Shown here piece after piece: positions 8,194 through 18,240 of a stretch of 64,000 nucleotides of DNA. This stretch comes from JAGSPQ01 sp038206395. Lineage in GTDB: Bacteria > Myxococcota > Myxococcia > Myxococcales > Myxococcaceae. How positions within the stretch are numbered: the first letter of the stretch is position 1; each line of letters starts with the position of its first letter. Made by a program: the position numbers and the translations under genes. The notes under the pieces were generated by a model that was given only the letters and a program-made list of their open reading frames with translations, searched no databases and had not been told where the DNA came from. The stretch lies in the NCBI GenBank assembly GCA_038206395.1, contig JBBRAX010000035.1, positions 13,380 through 77,379 on the forward strand, given 5' to 3'.

Positions 8194-9314
8194 TCCCGCT
8201 CTCACTCTCGTTCGTGCTGCTGCTGTCGGCCACACCCGCCGAGGAAAAGCAGCTGACGCTGACCGCGATGCACGCCGCGATGCGCGCAGTCACCTCGCTG
8301 CAGCCCTACCTAGCGTCGCCAGAGGCATTCCAGGATCCCGCCAATGCGACGATAGTCGCGGCCCAGCTCGACGCGCTGGCAGGGCTGAAGCACCGGTTCA
8401 TGGGTCCCGGCAAGCAGGACCCGTCGGTCGAGACGCTCGCCGGCCTGTTCGGCGACTCGGTGGTGCGCGCCCAGGCAGAGATGAAGAAAGGAAATACGGA
8501 CGTCGCCCGCATGCGCCTTCGCAGCGTCACCGGGCTCTGCTTTGCGTGTCACAGCCGCCAGGCCGCTTCGAAGGACTTCGAGGACCTGACGAAGTCGGTA
8601 GACGCGCTGGACCTGCCTCCGCTGCGGAAGGCCGAGTTCTTCGCGACCACCCGCCAGTTCGAGAAGGCGGCAGCCCTCTGGAGCCAGGCGCTGACGGCCA
8701 CCGCGAAGTCCGAAGCCGAGTGGTTCGAGCATGCGGGGGCGCTGCGCCAGTACCTCGCGGTGCTGGTGCGGGTGAAGGACGACCGCGACGCGACAATGCG
8801 GGTGCTGGCGAAGCAATCGGCCCGCAAGGAACTTCCGGTCTTCTTCAAGAGAATGGTCGATGCGTGGCTGGTCGAAGCGACCGCGTGGAAGGCGGACGAC
8901 TTCGCTGCGAGTCGAGCGGCCCCTGCTGCGCTGTTTGCACGGGCAAAGAAGCTCATCGACGGCACGGGCGCCGGGAAGACCGTCATCTGGGACGACGCGC
9001 GCTTCGTGAGCCTGTTGCGCGCCAGCGGCTACCTGCACACCGCGCTCGAGAAAGACCCGCGCGCCCTCTGGCGCGGAGAGGCGCTGTACCTGCTGGCGAT
9101 CGCCACCTCTGCGTCGATGGACCCACTGCTGTGGGACCTGGACGACCTGTACCTGGAGGCCTGCATTCGCGAGAAGCCGCACTCGGCGATCGCCGCTGCG
9201 TGCTCCGAACGGATGTACGACCGCGCCTGGTTCGGCTGGAGCGGCAGCGGCGGCACCCGCATCCCGCCCGACGTCACCCGGCGGCTCGGCGAGCTGCGTC
9301 AGCTGGCGCAATAG
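8190..9314 (+). CDS. Exported cytochrome c protein of unknown role
   Basis: 374 residues from ATG 8190, which overlaps the stop of the USP remnant (ATGA). A short signal peptide (MIPLSLSFVLLLSATPA) is followed by a helical domain with one heme motif, CFACH at 117-121, in a context (TGLCFACHSRQ) like the cytochrome at 4744. Residues 140-374 are a helical repeat-like region without recognised motifs that includes WSQALTATAKSEAEWFEHA, reminiscent of TPR helices. Probably a periplasmic heme protein with a protein-interaction tail. The partner is unknown. Confidence 0.7.
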   Translation: MIPLSLSFVLLLSATPAEEKQLTLTAMHAAMRAVTSLQPYLASPEAFQDPANATIVAAQLDALAGLKHRFMGPGKQDPSVETLAGLFGDSVVRAQAEMKKGNTDVARMRLRSVTGLCFACHSRQAASKDFEDLTKSVDALDLPPLRKAEFFATTRQFEKAAALWSQALTATAKSEAEWFEHAGALRQYLAVLVRVKDDRDATMRVLAKQSARKELPVFFKRMVDAWLVEATAWKADDFAASRAAPAALFARAKKLIDGTGAGKTVIWDDARFVSLLRASGYLHTALEKDPRALWRGEALYLLAIATSASMDPLLWDLDDLYLEACIREKPHSAIAAACSERMYDRAWFGWSGSGGTRIPPDVTRRLGELRQLAQ

Positions 9315-9362
9315 GCCGGACCCGCACCAGGAAGAAGTAGGCGCCAGGTCAACACGCTCAGG

Positions 9363-9501
9363 TCACGCCTTGACGACCGTGCCCCGAACATCGAGTCCTC
9401 GCGCCAGCCCGGCAAGCGCCTGTGGCGCATGGTGTGACCAGACCTCAAGGGCCGAGCACGATCCGCAGGACCACGCTCGCATCGACATAGAGGGCACTCA
9501 G
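9363..9501 (-). pseudogene. PIN-domain toxin remnant
   Basis: Directly after the antitoxin stop, one frame reads SALYVDASVVLRIVLGP then stops. This is the PIN N-terminus with its first catalytic Asp. A second frame then gives VWSHHAPQALAGLARGLDVRG, a PIN C-terminus, ending at 9363. Together only about 43 of the usual 130 residues remain and the central acidic active-site residues are gone. The codon before SALY is CTG rather than ATG, so the start also appears damaged. The toxin is therefore dead unless the sequence is a chimera. Confidence 0.6.
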
Positions 9502-9770
9502 AAGGACTCAGCCTGGACTGCTTCGATCGCCTCGTTCACCGCCAACTTCTTCATCCTCGGAAACCTGAGCTTCGACCGATCTTGAGTTCCCAGTGTCAGA
9601 CGCCCTTCGCGCGCAAGCCGCTGAAACACTGACGTCGAACCAGGCTTCAGTGGAATGAGCTCGGCAATGGGCTCGTTGCGATCCATCACCACGAGATGTT
9701 CCCCACGGCGGACGCGCCGCAGATACTGACTCAAGTTGGTCTTCAGGTCCGAGATTCTAACGGTCTTCAT
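9498..9770 (-). CDS. Phd/YefM-type antitoxin
   Basis: 90 residues from ATG 9770, preferred over the upstream ATG 9800 because MKTVRISDLKTNLSQYLRRV is the standard family beginning. The next motif, GEHLVVMDRNEPIAELIPL, is the DNA-binding fold core. The C-terminal tail (LRFPRMKKLAVNEAIEAV) should wrap the partner toxin. Such antitoxins repress their own operon and neutralise a PIN RNase. Here the partner immediately downstream is a remnant, leaving an apparently orphan antitoxin near a tRNA gene. Confidence 0.85.
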   Translation of the reverse strand: MKTVRISDLKTNLSQYLRRVRRGEHLVVMDRNEPIAELIPLKPGSTSVFQRLAREGRLTLGTQDRSKLRFPRMKKLAVNEAIEAVQAESF

Positions 9771-10026
9771 GACCAGATTTTCATCGAAGCAACCGGCCAT
9801 GGCACCCAGCCAGACCCGCTGGGTGGTGCTCGCAGCCAGCGGCGACCTGCTCAGGAACAGCCGCGAAAATCCCGCGCGTCACTCGCGCTTGCCACGTTCA
9901 AGATGAAGTAGTAGCTGATGCGCGCCGGCACTCCCGAAGGTCACCTTGAATTCGTGCCGGCAGCCTCAATCTCGGGGTGGACAAGGGCTGTTCCGAGTCG
10001 TAAGTGGCTTTCGAAATTGTTGTCCC
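9771..10026. other. Intergenic stretch between antitoxin and tRNA
   Basis: No convincing gene. It should contain the antitoxin promoter (leftward) and the tRNA promoter (rightward). Small open frames here show no family motif. No duplicate of the tRNA 3' end was seen that would mark an integrated element. Confidence 0.4.
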
Positions 10027-10099
<73 letters not shown>

Positions 10100-10118
10100 C
10101 AGTCTCTAGAAGAATGGG

Positions 10119-10156
10119 CCCCGCCCGGTGAAAGCCGAGGCGGGGTTTGTTTTTTT

Positions 10157-10157
<1 letters not shown>
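10119..10157 (+). terminator. Intrinsic terminator of tRNA-Ala
   Basis: Seven-bp GC stem CCCCGCC (10119-10125) with GGCGGGG (10139-10145), 13-nt loop, then TTTGTTTTTTTT. It starts 20 nt after the tRNA and its T-run touches the stop codon of the convergent kinase gene. Confidence 0.9.
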
Positions 10158-11472
<1,315 letters not shown>

Positions 11473-11476
<4 letters not shown>

Positions 11477-12675
11477 GGCGCGGACTTAATCACACCCCGT
11501 CGCAGCAGGTCGGCGATCTCAGGCTCGCCGACCCCGAGCAGCTGCGACAACACCTCGCGCGAGTGCTCACCCAACAGCGGCGGCGGCGCGGCAGTCTTCG
11601 AGGCCTGAGGCAGCGGGCTGCCGATGAGCTTCAGCCGGCCCGCAGTCGGGTGCGAAACTTCCAGCAGCTTCCCGCGCGCGGCGAGCTGCGGGTGGGCCAC
11701 GACCTCGTTGACGGTGGCGATGGTGCCCGCGGGAATCCCGGCCTTCGCGAGCGCGCCGACCCAGTGAAGCGCGGGCGCTTTCGCGAAGCGGGCCTGCAGC
11801 TGCGGCGACAGCTGGTCGCGGTTCTTCACGCGCGAGGGATTGGTGGCGAACAGCGGGTCGGCGACCCAGGCGGTGGCGTTCAGCTGCTTGCAGAGCTCGG
11901 CGAACTGCGCGTCGTTGCCGATCGCGATGTTGAAGAAGACGCCGTCGCTGCCCGAGAAGGTCTCGTACGGAGAAATCGACGCGTGCCGGTTGCCGAGCCG
12001 CCGCGGCGTGGTGCCGGCGTTGAGCGCGGACGACGCGTGAAAGGTGAGCACCTGCGCGGTGGCGTCGAGCATCGAGACGTCGAGGAAGGCGCCCTGCCCC
12101 GTCTTCTCTCGGGTGTAGAGCGCCGCGAGAATCGCCTGGAAGGCGGCCATGCCGGAAAGCAGATCGCTGATCGGCACTCCGACGCGGGTGGGCGGGCCGT
12201 CGGGCTGGCCGGTGAGGTGTTGAAGGCCGGCGAGGCCCTGCATGATGGCGTCGTAGCCGGGCAGCGCCGTGAACGCGGGGTCACCTTCGTGGCCGAAGCC
12301 AGAGATGGAGCAGTAGATGAGGCGCGGCGTCTCTTTGCGAAGCGCGGCCGCATCGAGGCCGAGGCGGGCAGCGACGCCAGGCCTGAAGTTCTCGACGACG
12401 ATGTCGCAGGTGGCGGCGAGCCGCTTGACGAGCGCGCAGCCCTGCGGGGCCTTCAAATCGACGGCCAGCGACTTCTTGTTGCGGTTGATGGAAAGAAAGT
12501 AGGTCGACTCGCCGTGGACGAAGGGGGGGCCGAAGGCGCGGGTGTCATCGCCCTTCTTCACCTCTTCGATCTTGATCACCTCGGCGCCCAGGTCGCCGAG
12601 GTTCATCGTGCAGAACGGGCCCGAGAGGACCCGAGAGAGATCGAGGACGCGAAGGCCCGCGAGCGGCAGCGCCAT
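11473..12675 (-). CDS. CaiB/BaiF family (class III) CoA-transferase
   Basis: 400 residues, the usual length. It begins PLAGLRVLDLSRVLSGPFCTMNLGDLGAEVIKIE and carries the NRNKKSLAVDLK, VENFRPGV and catalytic-Asp PGYDAIMQG motifs. It transfers CoA between carboxylic acids; the acid pair cannot be told from sequence. It sits between a small zinc protein and a kinase, overlapping each by a few bases (TGATG upstream, ATGA downstream), so the three are translated as a unit. Confidence 0.93.
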
Positions 12676-13106
12676 CAGACGGCGGCGGGATTTTCAGCCG
12701 CAGGCGCCGTGTGCTCGGCGTCGCCGTCGGCATCCGCGTGGTCGGTGGTCGGACCCAGGTCGGCGGCAGCGGTGGCAGCCTCGAGCGCAGCGGCCGGAAG
12801 CGCGGCGGCCTCGGCCTGACCTTCGGCAGCGCTGAGAACAGGCTTCTTCACCCCAGCGCCCGAACGGCAGGTGCGGCACCAGGGCTGGTTGCGAATCGCG
12901 CCGTCGGCCATCTTGCGAAGGCCGAACATCATCAGCGGCTTCATCGCGCGGCACTTGAGGCACATCATCGTGATCAGCACTTCGTTGCCGTCGGCGTCGT
13001 AGACGGCCGACTTGCGCTTCTTGCGCGGGACTTTCGGGGCGTTCGGGTCCCTGGCCGGCTTTTCGACGGGCTGCGGCGTCAGGTTCGGCGTGACTTTGTA
13101 GAGCAC
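12675..13106 (-). CDS. Small zinc-ribbon-like protein
   Basis: 143 residues if started at GTG 13106, which is preceded by the strong ribosome site GGGAGGGG. Upstream in-frame ATGs lack one and would overlap the next gene. A basic N-terminus (KVPRKKRKSAVYDADG) is followed by two Cys pairs, CLKC and CRTC, about 30 residues apart, the spacing of a zinc ribbon. The last 50 residues are Ala/Glu-rich and disordered. A nucleic-acid or protein adaptor is plausible. No named family recognised. Confidence 0.65.
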   Translation of the reverse strand: MLYKVTPNLTPQPVEKPARDPNAPKVPRKKRKSAVYDADGNEVLITMMCLKCRAMKPLMMFGLRKMADGAIRNQPWCRTCRSGAGVKKPVLSAAEGQAEAAALPAAALEAATAAADLGPTTDHADADGDAEHTAPAAENPAAV

Positions 13107-13141
13107 TTCCCCTCCCAGCAGATGGTGAGACGAAACGATTC

Positions 13142-14950
13142 TTACGGACTTCCGGTTTGCCCGTCGAGCTTGGTGCCCGGGCTGCACTTGTCGCCGTCCT
13201 GCAGAAAGGAGACGCGGCCCGAACGGGGGCTGGCGAAAGGCTCCTTCTTTTTCTTCCAGAAATCGACAAGCGCATCGCGCAGGTTGAGCTCGCGGTTCTC
13301 GCCGAGGTCGACCTGGTCGGGCTCGATGGTCGATAAAATCGGAGCGAGCCCGTCGCCCCCGCGCGCCAGGAAGTCAGGCATCACGACCCGGTACTGCTTC
13401 GAAAGATCCAGCGGCTTGCCGCCTTCGAGGGTGACGGTCTTGAGGCGGTCGGCCGTGGGGCAGCGCGAGAGCTTCACTTCGATGCCCGACGCCTGGAAGA
13501 CGCCTTTGCGCGAGCCGTACGCGGCGGTGAGCAGGCGCATCAGCTCGTCGCCGGTGAGCTTCAGCGTGCTGATTGCATTGTCGAAGGGCAGCACTTCGTA
13601 GACGGCGCCGTAGGTGACATCGCCAGCCTTCAAGTCCGCGCGAAGCCCGCCCGGATTCATGAGGGCGATGTCGGCCTTCTCGACCCCGCGCAGCGAGTCG
13701 GCGAGGAAGCTGCCTAGGCCAGACTCGTTCTCGTAGTCGCGGCCCAGCGTCTTCGGCACCGAGAGGCCGAGGCTCTCGTTCTGCAGCTTCGCGACCTGCT
13801 GCAGCGCCGGGCTCAAGAGGGCGGTGACCTTCTCGTCGGGCACGATGGGCTGGCCCATGAAACTGGCCTGCACGGCGACGACGTTGGCCTTGCCGCGAAG
13901 CACGCGCGGGTCACAGCTGCCGGACTCCTGGTCGACGGTCTCACAAAGTGGAATCAGCGGCGTCATCACCGTCTTCGAGGGGATGACCTTGCGGGTGACG
14001 GGGTCGATGAAGAGCTCGATGGTCGAGAAGAAGCGGCCGAGGCCGTAGGTCTCGGTGACGGGGGTGCCGTTGATATTGTGGGCGATGACGCCGTGGGTGT
14101 GACCGGCGACGACGCCATCGAGGGTGCCGGGGGGCAGGCCGCGCATCATGTCGAAGACTTCTCCGGTCTTCTCGTCGCAGCTGCTCGTGTCGTCGGGGTT
14201 GTCCCACTTCGCGCACTTGCCGCCGGCGTGGACGACGCCGATGACGATGTCAGCGCCCTTCTCGCGCAGCTGCTTCGCCGCGGTGAGTGCCTCAGGGGCG
14301 AGCGGGCTGAACCGCAGCGTAGCGACATTCACGGGCACCGTGGTGACGGGGGTCTGCGGCGTGGTCAACCCGAAGATGCCAATCTTGATTCCCTTCCGTT
14401 CAATCATCAGCAGGCCATCGCCGGGGAGCCACGCGGGGCGGCGACCGGAGGCCTCTTCGTAGATGTTGGCCGAGAGCAGCGGGAACTTCGCCTGGGCGAT
14501 GCGGGCCTTCAGCGCGCCGAAGGGATCCACGTTGGGCTGGGTGGCGACCGAGACCGGCCCGACGGGGCCGTAGTCGAACTCGTGGTTGCCGATGGCGGCG
14601 ACGTCGTAGCTGAGCGCGTTCATCGCATCGATGACGGCCGCGCCTTCCGACAGGTTGGCGGCCAGGGTGCCCTGGAAGAGGTCTCCGGCGTCGAGCAGCA
14701 CGACGCCGCCGAAGTTGTTGCCCCGCAGAATCTTCAGGTACGCGGCCATCACGGCAGAGCCGCCGGCGCGAATCTCACTGGCGCCGAACTTCTCGACCTG
14801 GCCCATCACCCACCCGTGCTGGTCGTTGGTCGCGACGAGGGTGATGCGCAGGGGACCTGCGTCCTTCGCGGGCTTCTCGTCGGGCGTTACCGTGACCTGA
14901 GGGGTGACGCAGCCGATGCAGAGAAGCAGGATGACGGCGAATCGTTTCAT
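13142..14950 (-). CDS. 5'-nucleotidase / UshA-type lipoprotein
   Basis: 602 residues from ATG 14950. MKRFAVILLLCIGCVTPQ is a lipoprotein signal with the lipidated Cys at 14, which fixes the start over longer frames. The metallophosphatase domain shows NDQHGW, DAGDLFQG, GNHEFDYG and GHTHG, the dinuclear metal ligands. The C-terminal nucleotide-binding domain shows NPGGLRADL and LPFDNAIS. It should hydrolyse extracellular nucleotides or nucleotide sugars at the outer envelope, salvaging nucleoside and phosphate. Extra Cys pairs suggest disulfides. Confidence 0.92.
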   Translation of the reverse strand: MKRFAVILLLCIGCVTPQVTVTPDEKPAKDAGPLRITLVATNDQHGWVMGQVEKFGASEIRAGGSAVMAAYLKILRGNNFGGVVLLDAGDLFQGTLAANLSEGAAVIDAMNALSYDVAAIGNHEFDYGPVGPVSVATQPNVDPFGALKARIAQAKFPLLSANIYEEASGRRPAWLPGDGLLMIERKGIKIGIFGLTTPQTPVTTVPVNVATLRFSPLAPEALTAAKQLREKGADIVIGVVHAGGKCAKWDNPDDTSSCDEKTGEVFDMMRGLPPGTLDGVVAGHTHGVIAHNINGTPVTETYGLGRFFSTIELFIDPVTRKVIPSKTVMTPLIPLCETVDQESGSCDPRVLRGKANVVAVQASFMGQPIVPDEKVTALLSPALQQVAKLQNESLGLSVPKTLGRDYENESGLGSFLADSLRGVEKADIALMNPGGLRADLKAGDVTYGAVYEVLPFDNAISTLKLTGDELMRLLTAAYGSRKGVFQASGIEVKLSRCPTADRLKTVTLEGGKPLDLSKQYRVVMPDFLARGGDGLAPILSTIEPDQVDLGENRELNLRDALVDFWKKKKEPFASPRSGRVSFLQDGDKCSPGTKLDGQTGSP

Positions 14951-15000
14951 CTTGGGACCCCGCGCAAAATCATACCCGCCCGCACTGATCCACTGGCTTG

Positions 15001-15852
15001 TTAATCGAGTCGGCCTTCGAGCAGCGGCGCCGCCCGAGCCGGATCGTCGGCGTCGCAGACCATCCACACCACGCCGTCGGGGCGCACCAGCAGCCCTTCG
15101 ACCTTGAAGACCGGGTCAAGCTCTTCGAGCCGGTGAAGGACGGGGTGACCTGGCTCGAGCACCGCGAGCGCCGCTGCGGAGCAGGGGCCATCGAGGTAGG
15201 CGTCGGCAGTGTCTTCACAGACGGCCGACACGGCGAGGCGGCCGTCGTCCAGCGCGCAGAGGTCGGTGGGAGTCAGCGGGATGCCGTCGATGTCGCCCAG
15301 GTTCAGTGGCACGGCGCGCCGGAAAGCGGAGGCCGGCACCTCGTCGCCACCGAAGCGGCGCAGGTCGATTTCGAAGAGCGCGCTGGCGGTGGCGTTGTTC
15401 CCGCGCTGGGCAAGCCACAGCGACTGGCCGAGCACCGCGGCGCCTTCGAGGTTGAGCTGGCCCGTCTCTTCGCGAAGGCGCTCGAACAGCGGTGTGAAGT
15501 CGACGGCCCGCGAGGGCACCACGGGCCGGCCTTCGTGAAGAGAGATGATGGCGCCGGCCTGGCGGTTGGGCGCGCTTCCCGACGGCAGCGCGAGCAGGTC
15601 GCCGTTCGGCAGCAGGCAGATCGCCTCGAGGTCGGGCTTGTGCTTCTTCGGCATCGGCGAGTGGTCCTGCGCGTCGGGGCGAAGCAGCAGGTGGCGAACG
15701 CCGGGAGCACTCCCGTGCGCGGGAAAGACGGCGAGCGTGTGCTCGTCATCGGCGACGACGAAGAGCTGCCCGTGAGACTCGCAGAGCCCGCTGGCCGCGG
15801 CGACAAACGCGCGCTCGCCCGGGCGGGACGGAGCGACATCCAGCATCCGCAC
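15001..15852 (-). CDS. DUF6929-like beta-propeller protein
   Basis: 283 residues, no signal peptide. It is rich in repeats like GQLFVVADDEHTLAVF, DLEAICLLPNGDLLALPSGS and LEGAAVLGQSLWLAQRGN, a pattern of esterase-like/phytase-like propellers, and I assign it to the DUF6929 type with moderate certainty. No catalytic triad is obvious. It is the last of four secreted-protein-operon genes from 18218, with a 14-bp gap to the previous one. Confidence 0.6.
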   Translation of the reverse strand: MRMLDVAPSRPGERAFVAAASGLCESHGQLFVVADDEHTLAVFPAHGSAPGVRHLLLRPDAQDHSPMPKKHKPDLEAICLLPNGDLLALPSGSAPNRQAGAIISLHEGRPVVPSRAVDFTPLFERLREETGQLNLEGAAVLGQSLWLAQRGNNATASALFEIDLRRFGGDEVPASAFRRAVPLNLGDIDGIPLTPTDLCALDDGRLAVSAVCEDTADAYLDGPCSAAALAVLEPGHPVLHRLEELDPVFKVEGLLVRPDGVVWMVCDADDPARAAPLLEGRLD

Positions 15853-15866
15853 GACCCGAACGGAGA

Positions 15867-16271
15867 TCAGCGGATGTTCCCGCAGGACACGTAGAGCGAG
15901 AAGTCCTGCGCGTCGTGCACGTTGATGACCCAGTCGCCGTTGGTGATCTCGGCGAAGGTGAGGTCGACCTCGGCGGACGATTCGCCGAAGCCGCCGTCGG
16001 CTGAAGTCGTGACGCTGGCGAGGCCGATGGTTCTTCCGCGCGAGCTCAAGTCCTGCTTCGGGCCGATCTCGCCGCAGCGGCCATTGTGCAGGTGGGTGGG
16101 CTGGGCTTCACCGAACTCGGAGGCGGCGAGGCGAAGGTCGACCTGGGTGGTGCTGCCGAGGCTGGTGAGCGTGGCGACGCCGCTCTGCCCCGAGTTGTTC
16201 TGAGCGTTCATCACCACGAGGACCTGCTGCGGCGAGCAGGCCGCGAACAGGAGCACCGCGAGCCACCTCAT
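15867..16271 (-). CDS. Small CHRD/SOD-like lipoprotein
   Basis: 134 residues with the lipoprotein signal MRWLAVLLFAACS. The rest is a beta-rich domain with HLHNGRCGEIG, a glycine-rich loop and a late WVINVH...YVSCGNIR. These match the histidine- and cysteine-bearing signatures shared by CHRD domains and Cu/Zn-superoxide-dismutase-like folds. Metal ligands seem incomplete for SOD activity. It overlaps the upstream lipoprotein gene by 4 bp. Confidence 0.6.
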   Translation of the reverse strand: MRWLAVLLFAACSPQQVLVVMNAQNNSGQSGVATLTSLGSTTQVDLRLAASEFGEAQPTHLHNGRCGEIGPKQDLSSRGRTIGLASVTTSADGGFGESSAEVDLTFAEITNGDWVINVHDAQDFSLYVSCGNIR

Positions 16272-17143
16272 CCCGGCCCCGGGCAGATGAAGTTGGTGCA
16301 GACGGTGCCGCTGGCGCAGGTGCGGCCGTTGCAGTCGGGGTCTTCGCAGTCGGTGAGGAAGTCCTGGTCGTTGTCGGTACCGTCATCGCACTGCTCGACA
16401 GGGAAGCAGAAGAAGCGGCCACCATCGTCGAGGCCTGCATCGATGCCCGCGTCGAGGCCTATGCCCGCGTCCGGAATCCCTCCATCCGGCTCTCCGCCAT
16501 CGCCCGCGTCAGGAGTGCCCGCGTCAGGAGTGCCCGCGTCGGGGAGCTTGCCGCAGACGAAGCCTGCGTCACCGTTGGTGAAGCAGGTGCGCTGCTGGCA
16601 GGCGGGGTCGGCGCAGTCGAGGCCACCGTCGCCGTCGTTGTCGAGGCCATCGGCGCAGTTGGTCTCGCGGCAGGCGCCGAGCTGGCAAGACGTGCCCGGG
16701 GCGCAGGCGTTGCCGCAGACGCCGCAGTTGAGGTCGTCGGTGGCGAGGGTGAACGTCTCGTCGGTCATGCCGTCGCAGTCGTCGTCTTTTCCGTTGCAGA
16801 GCTCGGCGATGGGCTTCACTTCGGACACGCAGACGGTGCCGGCGTCGATGCAGCTGAAGCGGCCTGGCGCGCACTCGCCCAATGCGCTGCTGGTGCAGAG
16901 CATCTTCGCCATCGGAAACGTCTCGTCGATGCCGCCGTTGCAGTCGTCGTCTTTGCCGTTGCACGTCTCGGCGAAGCAGGTGCCCTTCTTGAAACACAGC
17001 GAGCCGCCGGCCAGCTGCGCCTTGCACTCGTAGTCGGGGCCGCAGTCGGCGGTGGTGGTGCAGGTGTACTTGCCCTGGTTCGGATCCACCGAAGGCTTGC
17101 AGCCGGCGGCAAGCACCACGAGAAGAAGGACGCGGGTGCGCAT
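16268..17143 (-). CDS. MopE-like Cys-rich lipoprotein
   Basis: 291 residues from ATG 17143 (MRTRVLLLVVLAAGC, lipidated Cys). It contains two CNGKDDDC(N/D)G..DET repeats and two related CxDGxDNDxD(G/F)xxDCxDP units, all acidic and apparently calcium binding. A low-complexity DAGTPDAG linker (about 210-245) follows. These proteins are abundant on myxobacterial cell surfaces. Their molecular role is unknown, with adhesion or metal binding suggested by the relation to MopE. Co-transcribed with genes on both sides. Confidence 0.85.
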   Translation of the reverse strand: MRTRVLLLVVLAAGCKPSVDPNQGKYTCTTTADCGPDYECKAQLAGGSLCFKKGTCFAETCNGKDDDCNGGIDETFPMAKMLCTSSALGECAPGRFSCIDAGTVCVSEVKPIAELCNGKDDDCDGMTDETFTLATDDLNCGVCGNACAPGTSCQLGACRETNCADGLDNDGDGGLDCADPACQQRTCFTNGDAGFVCGKLPDAGTPDAGTPDAGDGGEPDGGIPDAGIGLDAGIDAGLDDGGRFFCFPVEQCDDGTDNDQDFLTDCEDPDCNGRTCASGTVCTNFICPGPG

Positions 17144-17144
17144 C

Positions 17145-18218
17145 TTAGAAGTGCCCACCGAAGAAGACGCCGGCGCCGTCGGGGTTCACGGCCGGAGCAA
17201 GCTGCACCGGCGTGTTCCCCGCGCGGATGTCGAAGACGAAGAGGACGGCGGTGACGATGAGCGCGGCTCCCGCGACGGCGAAAGAGACGTTGGCGATGAG
17301 CGCGTTGTTGTGAACGGCGATCGCGTCGGTGCGCTTGCCCGAATAGATCATCGTCGTCTTGTTGTAGCCGGCGAGCAGCGTCTTCTCGCCCGAGCTGGAC
17401 TGGATGCCGAAGACGGTGCCGACGCCAAAAGCGACCAGGGTGGCGGCGAGGGAGACGATGGTCGGCGCGCGGAGCCGGAAGCCGGGGCCGTCGTCAGCGC
17501 CCTGCCCGTTCGCTGCAACGAGTGCGGGCACGCCGTCCTCGGCCTTCTCGCCCGGCTTCAAGATCATCCGGATGTCGGCGGTGAAGGTCTGGTTCGGCTC
17601 GAGGTCGACGAGACGGGTGACGGGCAGGTACTTCGCGCGGGCGATCTTCACCTCGTGCTTGCCGGGCTTGAGCGTGAGCGTGACAGGAGCGACGCCGATG
17701 AACTCGCCGTTGACGGTGACCTGGGCGTCGTTCGCGTTGGTCTTCACCACCAGCGTGCTTCGGGCCTCGCGCTCGCCCCGCAGCAGCGGGCCGACGAGGT
17801 CTTTGACGTCTTTCTGGAAGCGGCGCGACGCGATCAGGATCGCGCGATCGACGTCGGCGACGACGTTGAGGCTCTGCAGGTCGATGAGCGCGAGCTTCAG
17901 GTTGTAGTGCTTGTCATCGACGGTCAGCGAGCCGGCGACGACGCGGGCGATGCCGGGCACATCGCCGATGACCTGCGAGACGCAGGCGGGCTTGGGGCCG
18001 CACTTCACCAGCTCGAGGTACTTCTTGATGCCGAGCTGGGTGCGCAGCTCCTCTGGGCTGATCACGGCGAGCTTCTGGGCCGCGGCGGCGTCTTTCAGGG
18101 CCTGGGTGACCTGAGACGCCATGCCGACCATGGGGGTGTCGAGATCGACGAGCGCGACCTTGCCCGCCGGAGCGGCCGCGATCGCGAGTGCCAACGTTGC
18201 CGGGAGCAGAGCCATCAT
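17145..18218 (-). CDS. Exported PEGA-domain protein
   Basis: 357 residues. A signal peptide (MMALLPATLALAIAAAPA) is followed by a domain resembling the TolB-N/CsgG-like start of lipoprotein assembly factors (KVALVDLDTP...LAVISPEELRTQLG). Then comes a PEGA domain (about 155-215, ending GKHEVKIARAKYLPVTRLVDL) and two membrane helices (about 250-275 and 310-335). PEGA domains are surface-binding beta modules common in this phylum. It heads an operon of secreted proteins. Function unknown. Confidence 0.75.
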   Translation of the reverse strand: MMALLPATLALAIAAAPAGKVALVDLDTPMVGMASQVTQALKDAAAAQKLAVISPEELRTQLGIKKYLELVKCGPKPACVSQVIGDVPGIARVVAGSLTVDDKHYNLKLALIDLQSLNVVADVDRAILIASRRFQKDVKDLVGPLLRGEREARSTLVVKTNANDAQVTVNGEFIGVAPVTLTLKPGKHEVKIARAKYLPVTRLVDLEPNQTFTADIRMILKPGEKAEDGVPALVAANGQGADDGPGFRLRAPTIVSLAATLVAFGVGTVFGIQSSSGEKTLLAGYNKTTMIYSGKRTDAIAVHNNALIANVSFAVAGAALIVTAVLFVFDIRAGNTPVQLAPAVNPDGAGVFFGGHF

Positions 18219-18240
18219 GGTTAAGGGGCCACCATAGGGT

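Noticed and set aside
9799..9906. Small plus-strand gene after the antitoxin
   Set aside because: 35 residues, no motif and no ribosome site.
11563..12819. A 418-codon plus-strand open frame
   Set aside because: Antisense to the CoA-transferase, whose motifs are complete on the minus strand.
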